Shown here: positions 1-8,891 of the stretch, one piece after another | Layout: the number at the start of each line of letters is the position of its first letter | How positions within the stretch are numbered: position 1 is the stretch's first letter | Source of the DNA: Streptomyces alboniger | GTDB lineage: Bacteria > Actinomycetota > Actinomycetes > Streptomycetales > Streptomycetaceae | Direction of reading: 5' to 3' | Assembly: GCF_008704395.1 (NCBI RefSeq) | Contig: NZ_CP023695.1 | Coordinates: 2,170,001-2,234,000 of the forward strand | DNA: 64,000 bases | Notes under the pieces: model-generated | Seen by the model: the letters and a program-made list of their open reading frames with translations, nothing else | Database searches by the model: none | Told to the model about the DNA's origin: nothing | Program-made: the position numbers and the translations under genes

Positions 1-1695
1 CGCGACGCCGCCTACATCCGCGAGCACTTCTTCGGCGCCGAGCCCGCCCTCGTCGAGCTGGGCAAGCTGCTCACGGACGACAAGATCAGTGAGTGCTTCC
101 ACCTCTCGCGCGGCGGCCACGAGGCCCGCAAGGTGTACGCCGCCTACCGCGCGGCGCTCACCCACAAGGGCGCGCCGACCGTGATCCTCGCGCAGACGGT
201 CAAGGGCTTCACCCTCGGCAAGGGCTTCGAGTCCAAGAACGCCAACCACCAGATGAAGAAGCTGACGGTGGACGAGTTCAAGGACATGCGCGACCTGCTG
301 GGTCTGCCGATCCCGGACAGCGCGTTCGTCGACGGCCAGGTGCCCTACGGCCACCCCGGCGCCGACTCCCCCGAGGTCCGCTACCTCCAGGAGCGCCGCG
401 CGGCCCTCGGCGGCCCGGCCCCGGCCCGCCGCACCCAGCCGCTGGCCCCGCTGCCCGCCGCCGCGGACAAGACGTTCGCGTCCTTCGACAAGGGCTCCGG
501 CTCGCAGTCCGTGGCGACGACCATGGCGTTCGTACGCCTGGTGAAGGACCTCGTACGCGACAAGGAGACCGGCAAGCGCTGGGTGCCGATCGTCCCCGAC
601 GAGGCGCGCACCTTCGGCATGGAGAGCCTCTTCCCGTCGCTGGGCATCTACTCCCCCAAGGGCCAGACGTACGAGCCGGTCGACCGCGACCAGCTGATGT
701 ACTACAAGGAGGCCAAGGACGGCCAGATCCTCAACGAGGGGATCACCGAGGCCGGTTCCATGGCGGACTTCATCGCCGCGTCCACGTCGTACGCGACGCA
801 CGGCGAAGCGATGATCCCCTTCTACATCTTCTACTCGATGTTCGGCTGGCAGCGCACCGCCGACCAGATGTGGCAGCTCGGCGACCAGCTCGGCCGCGGC
901 TTCCTCGTGGGCGCCACGGCCGGTCGTACGACGCTGACGGGCGAGGGCCTCCAGCACGCCGACGGCCACTCGCCGGTGATCGCCGCGACCAACCCGGCCG
1001 CGCTGACGTACGACCCGGCGTTCGCGTACGAGATCGCGGCGATCGTCAAGGACGGCCTGCGCCGTATGTACGGCGAGGCGGCCCCCGGCGAGGACCCGAA
1101 CGTCTTCTACTACCTCACCGTCTACAACGAGCCGATGCCGCAGCCCGCCAAGCCCGCGGGCGTCGACGAGGGCATCCTGCGCGGCCTCTACCGCTTCAAC
1201 ACGGCGGAGTCGGCGGGCCTGGCGCCCGCGGCCGACGCCGCGCGCATCCAGCTGCTCGGCTCCGGCACGGCCATCCACTGGACCCTCGCCGCGCAGAAGA
1301 TGCTCGCCGAGGAGTGGGGCGTGGCCGCGGACGTGTGGTCCGCGACGTCCTGGACCGAGCTGCGGCGTGACGCCCTGGAGGCGGACGAGGCGCTGCTGCG
1401 CGGCGAGGAGCGCATTCCCTTCGTGCGCCAGGCGCTCGAAGGCGCTCAGGGTCCCGTGCTCGCCGTCTCCGACTACATGCGTCAGGTCCCCGACCAGATC
1501 GCCCAGTGGGTCGAGCAGGACTACTCCTCGCTCGGCGCGGACGGCTTCGGCCTCTCCGACACGCGGGACGCGGCGCGCCGCCACTTCGGCGTCGACGCGG
1601 AGTCGATCGTCGTCGCGGCGTTGGCCCGGCTCGCCGCGCGGGGTGAGGTTCCCGCCTCGGCGGTGAAGGAGGCTCGGGCCAAGTACGGCCTGTAG
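1..1695 (+). CDS. aceE: Pyruvate dehydrogenase E1 component (homodimeric type), 3' part
   Basis: This is the C-terminal 564 residues of the thiamine-diphosphate E1 subunit of pyruvate dehydrogenase, which decarboxylates pyruvate and passes the acetyl group to the lipoyl domain of E2. The reading frame is open from base 1 (RDAAYIREHFFG) to the TAG at 1693-1695, so the N-terminus and the thiamine-binding GDGE region lie outside the window. The central FDKGSGSQSVATTMAFVRL and the acidic ITEAGSMADF and YSMFGWQR stretches are typical of the single-chain AceE family rather than the alpha2beta2 type. The family is about 890-920 residues long, so roughly 330-350 are missing. It depends on lipoyl groups attached by LipB and LipA, encoded 10 kb downstream. 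Confidence 0.95.
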   Translation, partial: RDAAYIREHFFGAEPALVELGKLLTDDKISECFHLSRGGHEARKVYAAYRAALTHKGAPTVILAQTVKGFTLGKGFESKNANHQMKKLTVDEFKDMRDLLGLPIPDSAFVDGQVPYGHPGADSPEVRYLQERRAALGGPAPARRTQPLAPLPAAADKTFASFDKGSGSQSVATTMAFVRLVKDLVRDKETGKRWVPIVPDEARTFGMESLFPSLGIYSPKGQTYEPVDRDQLMYYKEAKDGQILNEGITEAGSMADFIAASTSYATHGEAMIPFYIFYSMFGWQRTADQMWQLGDQLGRGFLVGATAGRTTLTGEGLQHADGHSPVIAATNPAALTYDPAFAYEIAAIVKDGLRRMYGEAAPGEDPNVFYYLTVYNEPMPQPAKPAGVDEGILRGLYRFNTAESAGLAPAADAARIQLLGSGTAIHWTLAAQKMLAEEWGVAADVWSATSWTELRRDALEADEALLRGEERIPFVRQALEGAQGPVLAVSDYMRQVPDQIAQWVEQDYSSLGADGFGLSDTRDAARRHFGVDAESIVVAALARLAARGEVPASAVKEARAKYGL

Positions 1696-1776
1696 GCAAC
1701 CGGTACGTCGCGTCGGTGCGGGTCCCTGCCTGGGCGGGGGCCCACACCTGTGTGTGCGTGACGGCATCATGGGGCC

Positions 1777-2748
1777 ATGCGCGCTGCCCGCCTCATCAAG
1801 ATGGTGCTTCTGCTCCAGTCACGGCCCTCCATGACCGCCGCCGAGCTGGCGGCCGAGCTGGAGGTCTCCGAGCGCACCATCACGAGGGACGCGCAGGCCC
1901 TGTCGGAGGCGGGCGTCCCCGTCTACGCCGACCGCGGCCGGACCGGCGGCTACCGCCTCATCGGCGGCTACCGCACCCGCCTGACGGGCCTGGGCCGCAG
2001 CGAGGCGGAGGCCCTGTTCCTGTCCGGGGTGCCGGGCGCGCTGCGCGAGATGGGTCTGGAGGACGCCGCGTCGGCGGCCCGCCTGAAGGTGTCGGCGGCG
2101 CTCATGCCCTCCCTGAGGGACGCCTCGCAGAACGCCTCGCAGCGCTTCCACCTGGACGCCCCGGGATGGTTCAAGGAGACGCCCGCGCCGGAGCTGCTGC
2201 CGGCCGTCGCGGACGCGGTGTGGGACGACCGCCGGGTCACCGCCCGCTACCGCCGCCAGGAGGCCGAGGTGGAGCGGGAGTTGGAGCCGTACGGGCTCGT
2301 ACTCAAGGCGGGCGTCTGGTACTTGTGCGCGCGGGTGCCCGACTCCGGGGCGCACCGGGTGTACCGCATCGACCGGTTCACCGCGGTCGCCGCCGGTGAG
2401 GAACGCTTCGTACGCGATGAGGAGTTCGACCTGCCGGCCTTCTGGGAGGAGCGGGCGGCGCAGTTCGCGCGGGCGATCCTGCGGGCGGAGGTCGTCGTGC
2501 GGCTCACCGAGGCAGGGGTGAGGCAACTGCCGTACGCCACCGACCGGGCGGTCGCGCGCGAGGCGATGGAGACGGCGGGCGCGCCCGACGCGGCGGGCCG
2601 GGTGACGGTCACTCTGCCGGTGGAGAACGAGGACGTGGCGTACACCCAGCTCATGGCGCTGGGCCCGGAGGCCGAGGTCCTGGAGCCCGCCGGGCTGCGC
2701 CGCCGCTTCGCGGACGCGGCGGCGCGCTCGGCGGCGCTCTACCGGTAG
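1777..2748 (+). CDS. WYL-domain transcriptional regulator with N-terminal HTH
   Basis: A 323-residue cytoplasmic DNA-binding protein. Residues 1-60 form a DeoR/HTH_11-type winged helix (LIKMVLLLQSRPSMTAAELA, then EVSERTITRDAQAL). Residues about 140-250 are a WYL domain (ARYRRQEAEVERELEPYGLV, followed by GVWYLCARV in place of the usual W-Y-L line), and a WCX-like C-terminal extension follows. WYL regulators often sense nucleic acids or small ligands; the ligand here is unknown. The ATG at 1777 has no strong ribosome site. The gene ends in a 10-bp overlap with the convergent SDR gene. Regulation of that neighbour is possible but only an inference from position. Confidence 0.85.
   Translation: MRAARLIKMVLLLQSRPSMTAAELAAELEVSERTITRDAQALSEAGVPVYADRGRTGGYRLIGGYRTRLTGLGRSEAEALFLSGVPGALREMGLEDAASAARLKVSAALMPSLRDASQNASQRFHLDAPGWFKETPAPELLPAVADAVWDDRRVTARYRRQEAEVERELEPYGLVLKAGVWYLCARVPDSGAHRVYRIDRFTAVAAGEERFVRDEEFDLPAFWEERAAQFARAILRAEVVVRLTEAGVRQLPYATDRAVAREAMETAGAPDAAGRVTVTLPVENEDVAYTQLMALGPEAEVLEPAGLRRRFADAAARSAALYR
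2739..2748. other. Palindromic overlap of two convergent stop codons
   Basis: CTACCGGTAG is a perfect palindrome. The last three bases are the TAG of the WYL gene, and the first three, read on the other strand, are the TAG of the SDR gene. Each protein therefore ends in Tyr-Arg. There is no room for a separate terminator between the two genes. Confidence 0.9.
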
Positions 2749-3689
2749 CCGGTGACGTCCGCTGTCCTGCTCTCCTGGTCGACCTCCGTGAGGTAACGCC
2801 AGGCGTCGGGCGCCGAGCCGTCCACGTCCGTGAAGCCGTACTCCTTGGCGAGGCCGCCGCTGGAGAGCGACTTGCCGTTGTGGCGCGCCACTGCGGGGTC
2901 GGTGGCGAGGGCGACGAGCGCGCGGCCCACGAAGGCGGGCGTCTCGGAGATCGCGAAGTGCGGGTTCTGCTCGCAGCCCGCGCGCCAGTTCTCCTCCGTC
3001 ACCTTGAAGTAGGTGTCGAGCATGGCCTCGGAGCGCAGCCAGCCGGGGGTGAGGCAGAGCGCCGTACAGCCGTACTCCTCGACCTCCTCGGCGAGGTCGC
3101 GTGCCATGCGCAGCGGGGCCGCTTTGGCGAGGTCGTAGTAGAAGGGCTTGCGGTAGTTCGGGCCGTTGTACTCGGCCGTGCCGTCGGTGACCTCGACGAC
3201 CAGGCCGCCGGGGTTCCTGACGAGGAGCGGCAGCGCGTACCGGCTGGTGATGATGTGGGTCTCGACGCCGAGGCGCAGGACGCGCAGCCCCTTGTCGAGG
3301 TCGTGCTCCCACATCTTCTTGTCCCACTGGACGTGGATGTCGCCGCCCCAGATGTCGTTGACGAGGATGTCGAGGCGGCCCCGCTCGCGGTCGATCCGTC
3401 CGACGAGCGCCTCGACCTGGGCCGGCTCCAGGTGGTCGGTGGGGACGGCGACGCCCTTGCCGCCCGCCGCGTCGACCAGTTCGGCGGTCTCCTCGATGGT
3501 CTCGGTGGTCCGGCCGGTCTCACTGGTGTGCGCGCGGGTGGTCCGCCCCGTCACGTAGACGGTGGCCCCGGCGCGGCCCAGTTCGACGGCCATGGCGCGG
3601 CCCGCGCCCCGGGTGGCGCCCGCGACGAGGGCGGTCTTCCCCTGGAGGGGCCGTGTCGTTTCGCTCACCTGCTGTGTGGTGTGGGTCAT
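2739..3689 (-). CDS. Short-chain dehydrogenase/reductase (SDR) family oxidoreductase
   Basis: A 316-residue NAD(P)-dependent oxidoreductase of unknown substrate. The N-terminal nucleotide motif is GATRGAGRAMAVELG, followed by the TGRTT stretch that often accompanies NADP preference. The active-site pair is YYDLAK (YxxxK) with an upstream TDGTAEYN region. After the Rossmann core, the last 50 residues (AKEYGFTDVDGS and onward) are typical of a subgroup annotated only as SDR family oxidoreductase. I chose the ATG at 3689 (MTHTTQQVSETTRPL) because the ten codons upstream (MSPFAGNLTN) are not conserved in style and lack a ribosome site. It runs divergent from the DUF4240 gene across 141 bp. Confidence 0.85.
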   Translation of the reverse strand: MTHTTQQVSETTRPLQGKTALVAGATRGAGRAMAVELGRAGATVYVTGRTTRAHTSETGRTTETIEETAELVDAAGGKGVAVPTDHLEPAQVEALVGRIDRERGRLDILVNDIWGGDIHVQWDKKMWEHDLDKGLRVLRLGVETHIITSRYALPLLVRNPGGLVVEVTDGTAEYNGPNYRKPFYYDLAKAAPLRMARDLAEEVEEYGCTALCLTPGWLRSEAMLDTYFKVTEENWRAGCEQNPHFAISETPAFVGRALVALATDPAVARHNGKSLSSGGLAKEYGFTDVDGSAPDAWRYLTEVDQESRTADVTGYR

Positions 3690-3723
3690 GTTCGTGAGGT
3701 TTCCAGCAAAAGGCGACAACCTC

Positions 3724-3740
3724 TGTCGGTTTTGTCGGTT
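3724..3740. promoter_or_regulatory. Direct repeat TGTCGGTT in a divergent promoter region
   Basis: Two copies of TGTCGGTT start 9 bp apart, 35 bp upstream of the SDR start codon. Their spacing (nearly one helical turn) and place suggest a regulator site for the SDR gene. No regulator is identified. Confidence 0.3.
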
Positions 3741-3830
3741 CGTTCAGGGCGTGTGCGTCATAACGAGACAGCCGCATTCCGGCGCACTCCGCGTGCGCCC
3801 CCACCCCCCAGGACCGATGCTGGACCCGTG

Positions 3831-4352
3831 ATGGACGAGACGGAGTTCTGGGAGATCGTGGACAGTACCCGCGAGGCCGCCGGTGGCGACCCCGAGGACC
3901 ACGCCGAGCTGCTCGTCGAGAGACTGCTCCAGTCCGACCCGGACGCCGTCCTCGACTTCGCCCGCCATTTCGAGGCCCGCTACAACCGCGCCTACCGCTG
4001 GGACCTGTGGGGCGCCGCCTGGGTGCTGCTCGGCGGCGCGAGCGACGACGCCTTCGACTACTTCCGGTGCTGGCTGATCGGCCAGGGCCGGGAGGTCTTC
4101 GAGGGCGCGGTGCACGATCCCGACGCGCTCGCCGACCTCCTCGACGACTTCGACGAGGAGCTTGACGGCGACGGGGAGGAACTCGGTTACGCCGCCGACG
4201 AGGCGTACGAGCAGCTCACCGGCCTGGTCGCACCCGACCTCGGCATCCTGCCCGCCCCGCCGGAACCGGAGGGTACGCCGGTCGACTTCGAGGACGACGC
4301 GGTGATGGCGCAGCTCTATCCGAAGCTGTGGAGCCGTTTCATGGCCGACTGA
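3831..4352 (+). CDS. DUF4240 domain-containing protein
   Basis: A 173-residue acidic soluble protein. It matches what I know of DUF4240: MDETEFWEIVDSTREAAGGD at the start, the L-V-x-x-L-L block after it, then RWDLWGAAWVLLGGASDDAF and FRCWLIGQGREVFEGA, which are the conserved W/F-rich core. The C-terminal third is Asp/Glu rich. The family has no established function; members are found in many Streptomyces, often near polymorphic-toxin or hypothetical genes. The start is the ATG at 3831, directly after an in-frame GTG at 3828. No signal peptide or membrane segment is present. It stands alone between divergent and convergent neighbours. Confidence 0.8.
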   Translation: MDETEFWEIVDSTREAAGGDPEDHAELLVERLLQSDPDAVLDFARHFEARYNRAYRWDLWGAAWVLLGGASDDAFDYFRCWLIGQGREVFEGAVHDPDALADLLDDFDEELDGDGEELGYAADEAYEQLTGLVAPDLGILPAPPEPEGTPVDFEDDAVMAQLYPKLWSRFMAD

Positions 4353-4390
4353 GGCCCTCCTTCCCGGGCCGGCTGTGCTCGGGGTGCGGA

Positions 4391-5542
4391 TCAGGGCTGC
4401 TCAGGGGTTGCCCGGGACCGCTCCGGCTCGCACGGTCCCGGTGCGAACACCATCATCGTCACGTCGTCCCGCACCATCCCCGCATGGCGCACGACGTCGG
4501 CCCACACCCGCTCCGTGAGGCCCGCCGGGTCGTCCAGGACCGCCGGGTCGGCCTTGACCATCTCGGTGAGCCGGCCGGCCAGGGGGTAGAACGTGCCGGA
4601 CGCGTCCCGCGCCTCGCTCACCCCGTCGGTGAGGCCGAGCAGCCGGTCCCCGGCGAGCAGCGGCACCGTCAGCTGTTCGGGCGGGGCCAGACCCGCGATG
4701 CCGAGGCCGAGCGGGGGGCCCGACGCCACCGCGAGCTCGGTGATCTCGGGGCCGCGCAGCAGCAGCGGCGGCGGATGGCCGCAGGAGACGACGCGTACGA
4801 CGCAGGAGTCGTCGGGGAATTCGAGGAGTACGGCGGTGGCGAACAGTTCGGCGTGCTCGTCGCCTTCGGAGTCCACGACGAGCCTGCGGTCGAGGCGGGC
4901 CGCGACGCCCTCCAGGTCGGGCTGGTCGAGGACCGCCTCGCGGAAGGCGCCGAGCAGCGCGGCGACCGTGCCGACGGCCGCGAGCCCGTGGCCCTGCACA
5001 TCGCCGATCAGGGCCCGTACGACGCCCGGTCCCCTGCGTACGTCGAAGAAGTCGCCGCCGACCAGCGACTCGTGCTGCGCCGCCTGGTACAGGCCCGCGC
5101 ACCGCACCCGGCCGACCCGTTCCGGCAGCGGCGGCAGGACCGCGAACTGGGCCGCTTCGGCGACCGTGCGGACCGTGACCAGCTGGGCCTCGCGGCGACT
5201 GCGTACCCATGCGAAGACCACGCTGAGCAGCGCGATGAAGGTGATCGTCAGCTCGTCGCTGCTGCCGGCGTGGCCGAGTCCGAAGTCCGGCAGGGAGAGC
5301 AGCGCGACCACGACACCGCCGAGCAAGGCGGTGGCGGCGGGCCCGTACGACAGCGCGGCCAGCGGCGGGACGGCCGCGACCAGGAAGGTCAGGTCGAGCG
5401 ACTTCGGGGTCATCAGCTGGACGAGGACGATCACCACGAGCAGCAGCGGCGGGGGCCAGCGGACCCACGGGGGAGGCGGCGTGCCGCGCAGCAGCCAGTC
5501 GCGCTCCTCCGCGTCACGCCGTCTGGCCGCAGCCCTGATCAT
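4391..5542 (-). CDS. Membrane-anchored SpoIIE-type (PP2C) serine/threonine phosphatase
   Basis: A 383-residue protein. Residues about 30-115 hold three to four hydrophobic membrane segments (PPLLLVVIVLVQLM, DLTFLVAAVPPLAALSYG, TALLGGVVVALLSLP, TITFIALLSVVFAWV). The rest is a cytoplasmic RsbU/SpoIIE phosphatase domain with metal-binding motifs VGGDFFDV, IGDVQGHG and LGLTDGVSEA and a C-terminal RDDVTMMVF. Such enzymes dephosphorylate anti-sigma-factor antagonists and so control partner-switching sigma factors. No antagonist or anti-sigma gene is next to it, so its target is unknown. The ATG at 5542 has a GGAG about 8 bases upstream. It converges with the DUF4240 gene. Confidence 0.88.
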   Translation of the reverse strand: MIRAAARRRDAEERDWLLRGTPPPPWVRWPPPLLLVVIVLVQLMTPKSLDLTFLVAAVPPLAALSYGPAATALLGGVVVALLSLPDFGLGHAGSSDELTITFIALLSVVFAWVRSRREAQLVTVRTVAEAAQFAVLPPLPERVGRVRCAGLYQAAQHESLVGGDFFDVRRGPGVVRALIGDVQGHGLAAVGTVAALLGAFREAVLDQPDLEGVAARLDRRLVVDSEGDEHAELFATAVLLEFPDDSCVVRVVSCGHPPPLLLRGPEITELAVASGPPLGLGIAGLAPPEQLTVPLLAGDRLLGLTDGVSEARDASGTFYPLAGRLTEMVKADPAVLDDPAGLTERVWADVVRHAGMVRDDVTMMVFAPGPCEPERSRATPEQP

Positions 5543-5647
5543 CTCTTCACGCTCCTACGCGCGCGGGGACATCGCACGCCGGGCCGGTCCGTCGGGTGCG
5601 GGGCCCCGCAGGCCCGGGGTTGCCGGTGGGGCTGTCGGAGGGGCCTG

Positions 5648-6136
5648 TCAGAGGGGGCGGCCCATGAGGATGTCGTCGACGTACTCGCCGTTCAGCAGGA
5701 ACTCTCCGGGCAGTACGCCCTCGATCACGAAGCCCTCGGTCTCGTAGAGCTTGCGGGCCGGGGTGTTGTGCCCGAGGACCCGCAGCGTGATGCGGAGCGC
5801 GCCCCGGCGGCGAGCCTCGTCCATGGCCGCCCTCATCAGCCGTCGGCCGACCCCCTGGCCGCGCGCCTCCTCGGCGACGGCGAAGCCCTGGATCTGGCGT
5901 ACGTGCGCGTTGACGCGCAGCGGGGTGGGGAAACCGAGCTTCACATAGCCGACGAGCCGCCCGTCCGACTCGGCGACGAGGTGGTCGCGGGGGCCGAAGC
6001 GGTCGTTGAAGAAGGGCTCGTAGGGAGGCTCGGGGCGGGGCTGGACCGCGTGCAGCGTGGACCACGTGGCGCGGTCGAGCCGGGCGAGGGCGTCGTCGTC
6101 CTCGGGCAGCGCGGTGCGTATGTGCAGGTCCGTCAT
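5648..6136 (-). CDS. GNAT family N-acetyltransferase
   Basis: A 162-residue single-domain GNAT enzyme that would transfer an acetyl group from acetyl-CoA to an amine. The acetyl-CoA motif A is VAEEARGQGVGRRLMRAAMD (R/Q-x-x-G-x-G/A), followed by motif B around GHNTPARKLYETEGFVIEG. The C-terminus ILMGRPL is typical of RimI-like and phosphinothricin-type acetyltransferases. The start is the ATG at 6136 (MTDLHIRTALPEDDDALARL), which places the usual beta-1 strand at the N-terminus. Substrate unknown. It lies upstream of, and in the same direction as, the phosphatase gene, 105 bp apart. Confidence 0.88.
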   Translation of the reverse strand: MTDLHIRTALPEDDDALARLDRATWSTLHAVQPRPEPPYEPFFNDRFGPRDHLVAESDGRLVGYVKLGFPTPLRVNAHVRQIQGFAVAEEARGQGVGRRLMRAAMDEARRRGALRITLRVLGHNTPARKLYETEGFVIEGVLPGEFLLNGEYVDDILMGRPL

Positions 6137-6244
6137 GGCGCCACTGTACGGCGACCGCGTGGAGCCCCCGGATCGTTTCGCCGGCGGGCGACGTCCTCGC
6201 GGCGTGCCGGCCCCCGTCTCCGCGTTCCGGGGCAGGATGGGTCC

Positions 6245-7171
6245 ATGGAACCCACGCAGCCGAAGCGTTCCCCGCAGCCCTCCCGGGTGGCCGTCGCCGG
6301 TGCCTCCGGGCTCATCGGCACGGCGCTCGCGCGCTCCCTCGCCGAGGACGGCCACGAGGTCGTCCGGCTGGTGCGGCGGGCGCCCCGCGCCCCGGGGGAG
6401 GTGCGCTGGGACCCCAAGAAGGGGTACGTCGACACGGCCGGGCTCGCGGGCTGCTCCGCGGTCGTCAACCTCGCGGGCGCGGGCATCGGCGACCACCGCT
6501 GGACGGACGCCTACAAGCGGGAACTGCGCGACAGCCGCGTCCTCGGCACCGCCGCGCTGGCCGCCGCGGCCGCCTCGCTCGACGAACCGCCGCGCGTGTT
6601 CCTGAACGCCAGTGCGATCGGCTACTACGGGGACACCGGTCGGCGGGCCGTGGACGAGAGCGCCCCCGCGGGCGAGGGCTTCCTGCCGTCCCTGTGCGTG
6701 GAGTGGGAGGCGGCGACCGCTGCCGCCGAAGAGGCGGGCATCCGCACGGTCATCGCCCGCAACGGCCTCGTGGTGGGCCGCGAGGGCGGCGCCTGGGGCC
6801 GCCTCTTCCCGCTCTTCAAGGCGGGGCTCGGCGGCCGCCTCGGCGACGGCAGGCAGTACTGGAGCTACATCTCCCTGCACGACGAGGTGGCCGCGCTGCG
6901 CCATCTCCTGGACACGGAGACGTTGTCGGGCCCGTTCAACCTCACGGCACCCGACCCGCTCACCAATCGCGAGGTGACGGCCGCGATGGGCCGGGTCCTG
7001 AAGCGGCCGACGCTCCTGACGGCCCCCGCGCCCGCGCTGCGGGTGGTGCTCGGGGAGATGGCGGGCGATGTCCTCGGCAGCCAGCGGGTGCTGCCGAGGC
7101 GCCTCCTGGAGTCCGGCTTCGCCTTCGCCTTCCCCGGCATCGAGGAGTCGATCCGGGCGGCGTTGAGGTAA
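6245..7171 (+). CDS. TIGR01777 family epimerase (SDR39U1-like)
   Basis: A 308-residue atypical extended SDR. The N-terminal motif AVAGASGLIGTALARSL (GxxGxxG) binds NAD(P). VNLAGAGIGDHRWTDAYK and the SAIGYYGDTG catalytic segment are the hallmark blocks of TIGR01777, followed by RNGLVVGREGGAW and LPLFKAGLGG-type sequence and a C-terminal LPRRLLESGF. The family includes YfcH/SulA-like proteins; the exact reaction is not established. The ATG at 6245 (MEPTQPKRS) places the Rossmann motif near residue 17. It is divergent from the acetyltransferase gene, and 232 bp of non-coding sequence with no clear signal separates it from the next gene. Confidence 0.9.
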   Translation: MEPTQPKRSPQPSRVAVAGASGLIGTALARSLAEDGHEVVRLVRRAPRAPGEVRWDPKKGYVDTAGLAGCSAVVNLAGAGIGDHRWTDAYKRELRDSRVLGTAALAAAAASLDEPPRVFLNASAIGYYGDTGRRAVDESAPAGEGFLPSLCVEWEAATAAAEEAGIRTVIARNGLVVGREGGAWGRLFPLFKAGLGGRLGDGRQYWSYISLHDEVAALRHLLDTETLSGPFNLTAPDPLTNREVTAAMGRVLKRPTLLTAPAPALRVVLGEMAGDVLGSQRVLPRRLLESGFAFAFPGIEESIRAALR

Positions 7172-7403
7172 GCGGAGCCGCGCCGAGGGACAAGGCGAGG
7201 GATAAGCCGAGGGGCAAGGCGCGTTGTCGACAGAAGCCTGCTGATCGAATCTGTTCGCGTGCGACCGTTGTGCGACCGTGCCCTGTCCATGCGCGACTGT
7301 CATTGACCGGAAGCGCTCCTACCCTCGTGCCGAACTCGGGGATTCCGGCGCCCCGTCGGGGGCATCAGCTCCCCACCAGCCGCGCGACCTCTGGGAGGGG
7401 CAC

Positions 7404-8759
7404 GTGCTAGAGCCTGCGCACCATGCGGATGTCGTCATCGTGGGGGCCGGGGCCGCGGGGCTCTCGGCCGCACATCGGCTGACCAGCGCCGGTGTAACGA
7501 CCGTTGTCCTGGAAGCCGCTCCTTACGTCGGCGGCCGGATGTCGACCGAGAAGGTCGACGGGTTCCGGCTCGACAGGATCGGGCAGTTGCTGACCACCTC
7601 GTATCCGGAACTGCGCCGCACCCCGGGCCTCGACTCGCTCGTCCTGCGTCCCTTCGCGCCCGGCCTGCTGGTGCACAGCGACGGCCGCCACCACCGGGCG
7701 GCGGAGCCCGTGCCCGGACGGAGCGCGAGGGGCGCACTCACCGCAGCGCGCGCCCTCGCGAGCGCCCCCCGGGTGCCGCGGGCCGCGCGGGCCACCCCCG
7801 GCCCGGCCTCCCGCCCCGCGCCCCTCGGCGGCCCCCTCGACCAGGCCCGGCTCGGCGCCGCGCTCGCCCGCCTCGCGACGACCCCCGTGGAGCGGTTGCT
7901 CGCCCGCCCCGAACTTCCCGCGGCGCGCGCCCTGTCCGCGCGCGGGCTGCCCTCCCGCACCATCGACGGCTTTCTGCGTCCCCTGCTCTCCGCACTGCTC
8001 TGCGACCCCGGCCTCACCACCTCCAGCCGGTGCGCGGACCTCGCCCTGCACGCCTTCGCGCGCGGCCGGCTCTGCGTGGCGGAAGGCGGCGCCGAGGTCC
8101 TGCCCGAACTGCTCGCCGCCTCGCTGCCGCCGGGCACGGTCCGCACAGGCGTCCGTGCCACGGCGGTCTCCACCACGTCCGTCACCACCGCCGAGCACGG
8201 CGAGATCGCCTGCCGCGCCGTGCTCCTCGCCACCGACGCCCGCGCCGCCGCCCAGCTCCTCCCCGGCCTGCGGGTGCCGCCCTTCCACGAGCTGACGGTG
8301 TTCCACCACACCGCCCCCGAGCCCCCGCTGGACGGGCCCGCGCTGCTTCTGGACGCCGACCGCGCGGGCCCCGTCGCCCATACGACCGTGATGAGCCGGG
8401 TCGACCCGTCCCGCGCCCCCGCCGGCCGCGTCCTCGTCTCCTCGACCGTGCTGGGCCCGCCGCCGGACGAGCGGACCGTCCGCGCGCACCTCTCCACGCT
8501 GTACGGCACACCGACCGACCGCTGGGAACTCCTCGCCGTCCACCACACCCGCGAGGCCGTGCCCGCGATGCCGCCGCCTCACGACCCGCGCCGCCCCGTG
8601 CGCCTGCTCTCCGGGCTCTACGTCTGCGGGGACCACCGGGACACCAGCACCGTGCAGGGCGCGCTGCACTCGGGGCGGCGGGCGGCGCACGCCGTGCTCG
8701 CGGACTTCGGGATCGCCGCCCCGGAGTGCGCCCAGGAGTCACTCCCGGCCGCGGCCTGA
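7404..8759 (+). CDS. FAD-dependent oxidoreductase (phytoene-desaturase / amine-oxidase-like)
   Basis: A 451-residue flavoprotein. The N-terminus carries the dinucleotide motif DVVIVGAGAAGLSAAHRL followed by LEAAPYVGGRMSTEKVDGF, the GG-doublet that marks the amine oxidase / phytoene desaturase superfamily. The C-terminal FAD motif is GLYVCGDHRDTSTVQGAL. Between them lies a variable, Pro/Ala/Arg-rich substrate domain. I chose GTG 7404 because GGGAGGGG sits about 7 bases upstream and the protein then starts directly before the FAD-binding strand; the frame stays open further upstream without a convincing start. Not linked to a carotenoid cluster here; substrate unknown. Confidence 0.85.
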   Translation: MLEPAHHADVVIVGAGAAGLSAAHRLTSAGVTTVVLEAAPYVGGRMSTEKVDGFRLDRIGQLLTTSYPELRRTPGLDSLVLRPFAPGLLVHSDGRHHRAAEPVPGRSARGALTAARALASAPRVPRAARATPGPASRPAPLGGPLDQARLGAALARLATTPVERLLARPELPAARALSARGLPSRTIDGFLRPLLSALLCDPGLTTSSRCADLALHAFARGRLCVAEGGAEVLPELLAASLPPGTVRTGVRATAVSTTSVTTAEHGEIACRAVLLATDARAAAQLLPGLRVPPFHELTVFHHTAPEPPLDGPALLLDADRAGPVAHTTVMSRVDPSRAPAGRVLVSSTVLGPPPDERTVRAHLSTLYGTPTDRWELLAVHHTREAVPAMPPPHDPRRPVRLLSGLYVCGDHRDTSTVQGALHSGRRAAHAVLADFGIAAPECAQESLPAAA

Positions 8760-8891
8760 GCCCGGCCCCGGACCCGGCCTGGCCCCGCCCGGCGTCGGCC
8801 CGGAGGGCACGGGCCCACCGGGCTCTCGACCAGCTCCCCCGGAAACCCCCGCGCCCCCCACGCGGGGGTTTCTCCCCTCGCGAGCCACCGG

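Noticed and set aside
1819..3327. Long minus-strand frame across the WYL and SDR genes
   Set aside because: It covers two recognised genes in other frames and has no protein-like composition or ribosome site.
7404..8759. Carotenoid biosynthesis cluster around the phytoene-desaturase-like gene
   Set aside because: No phytoene synthase, cyclase or GGPP synthase lies nearby; the fold alone does not show the pathway.
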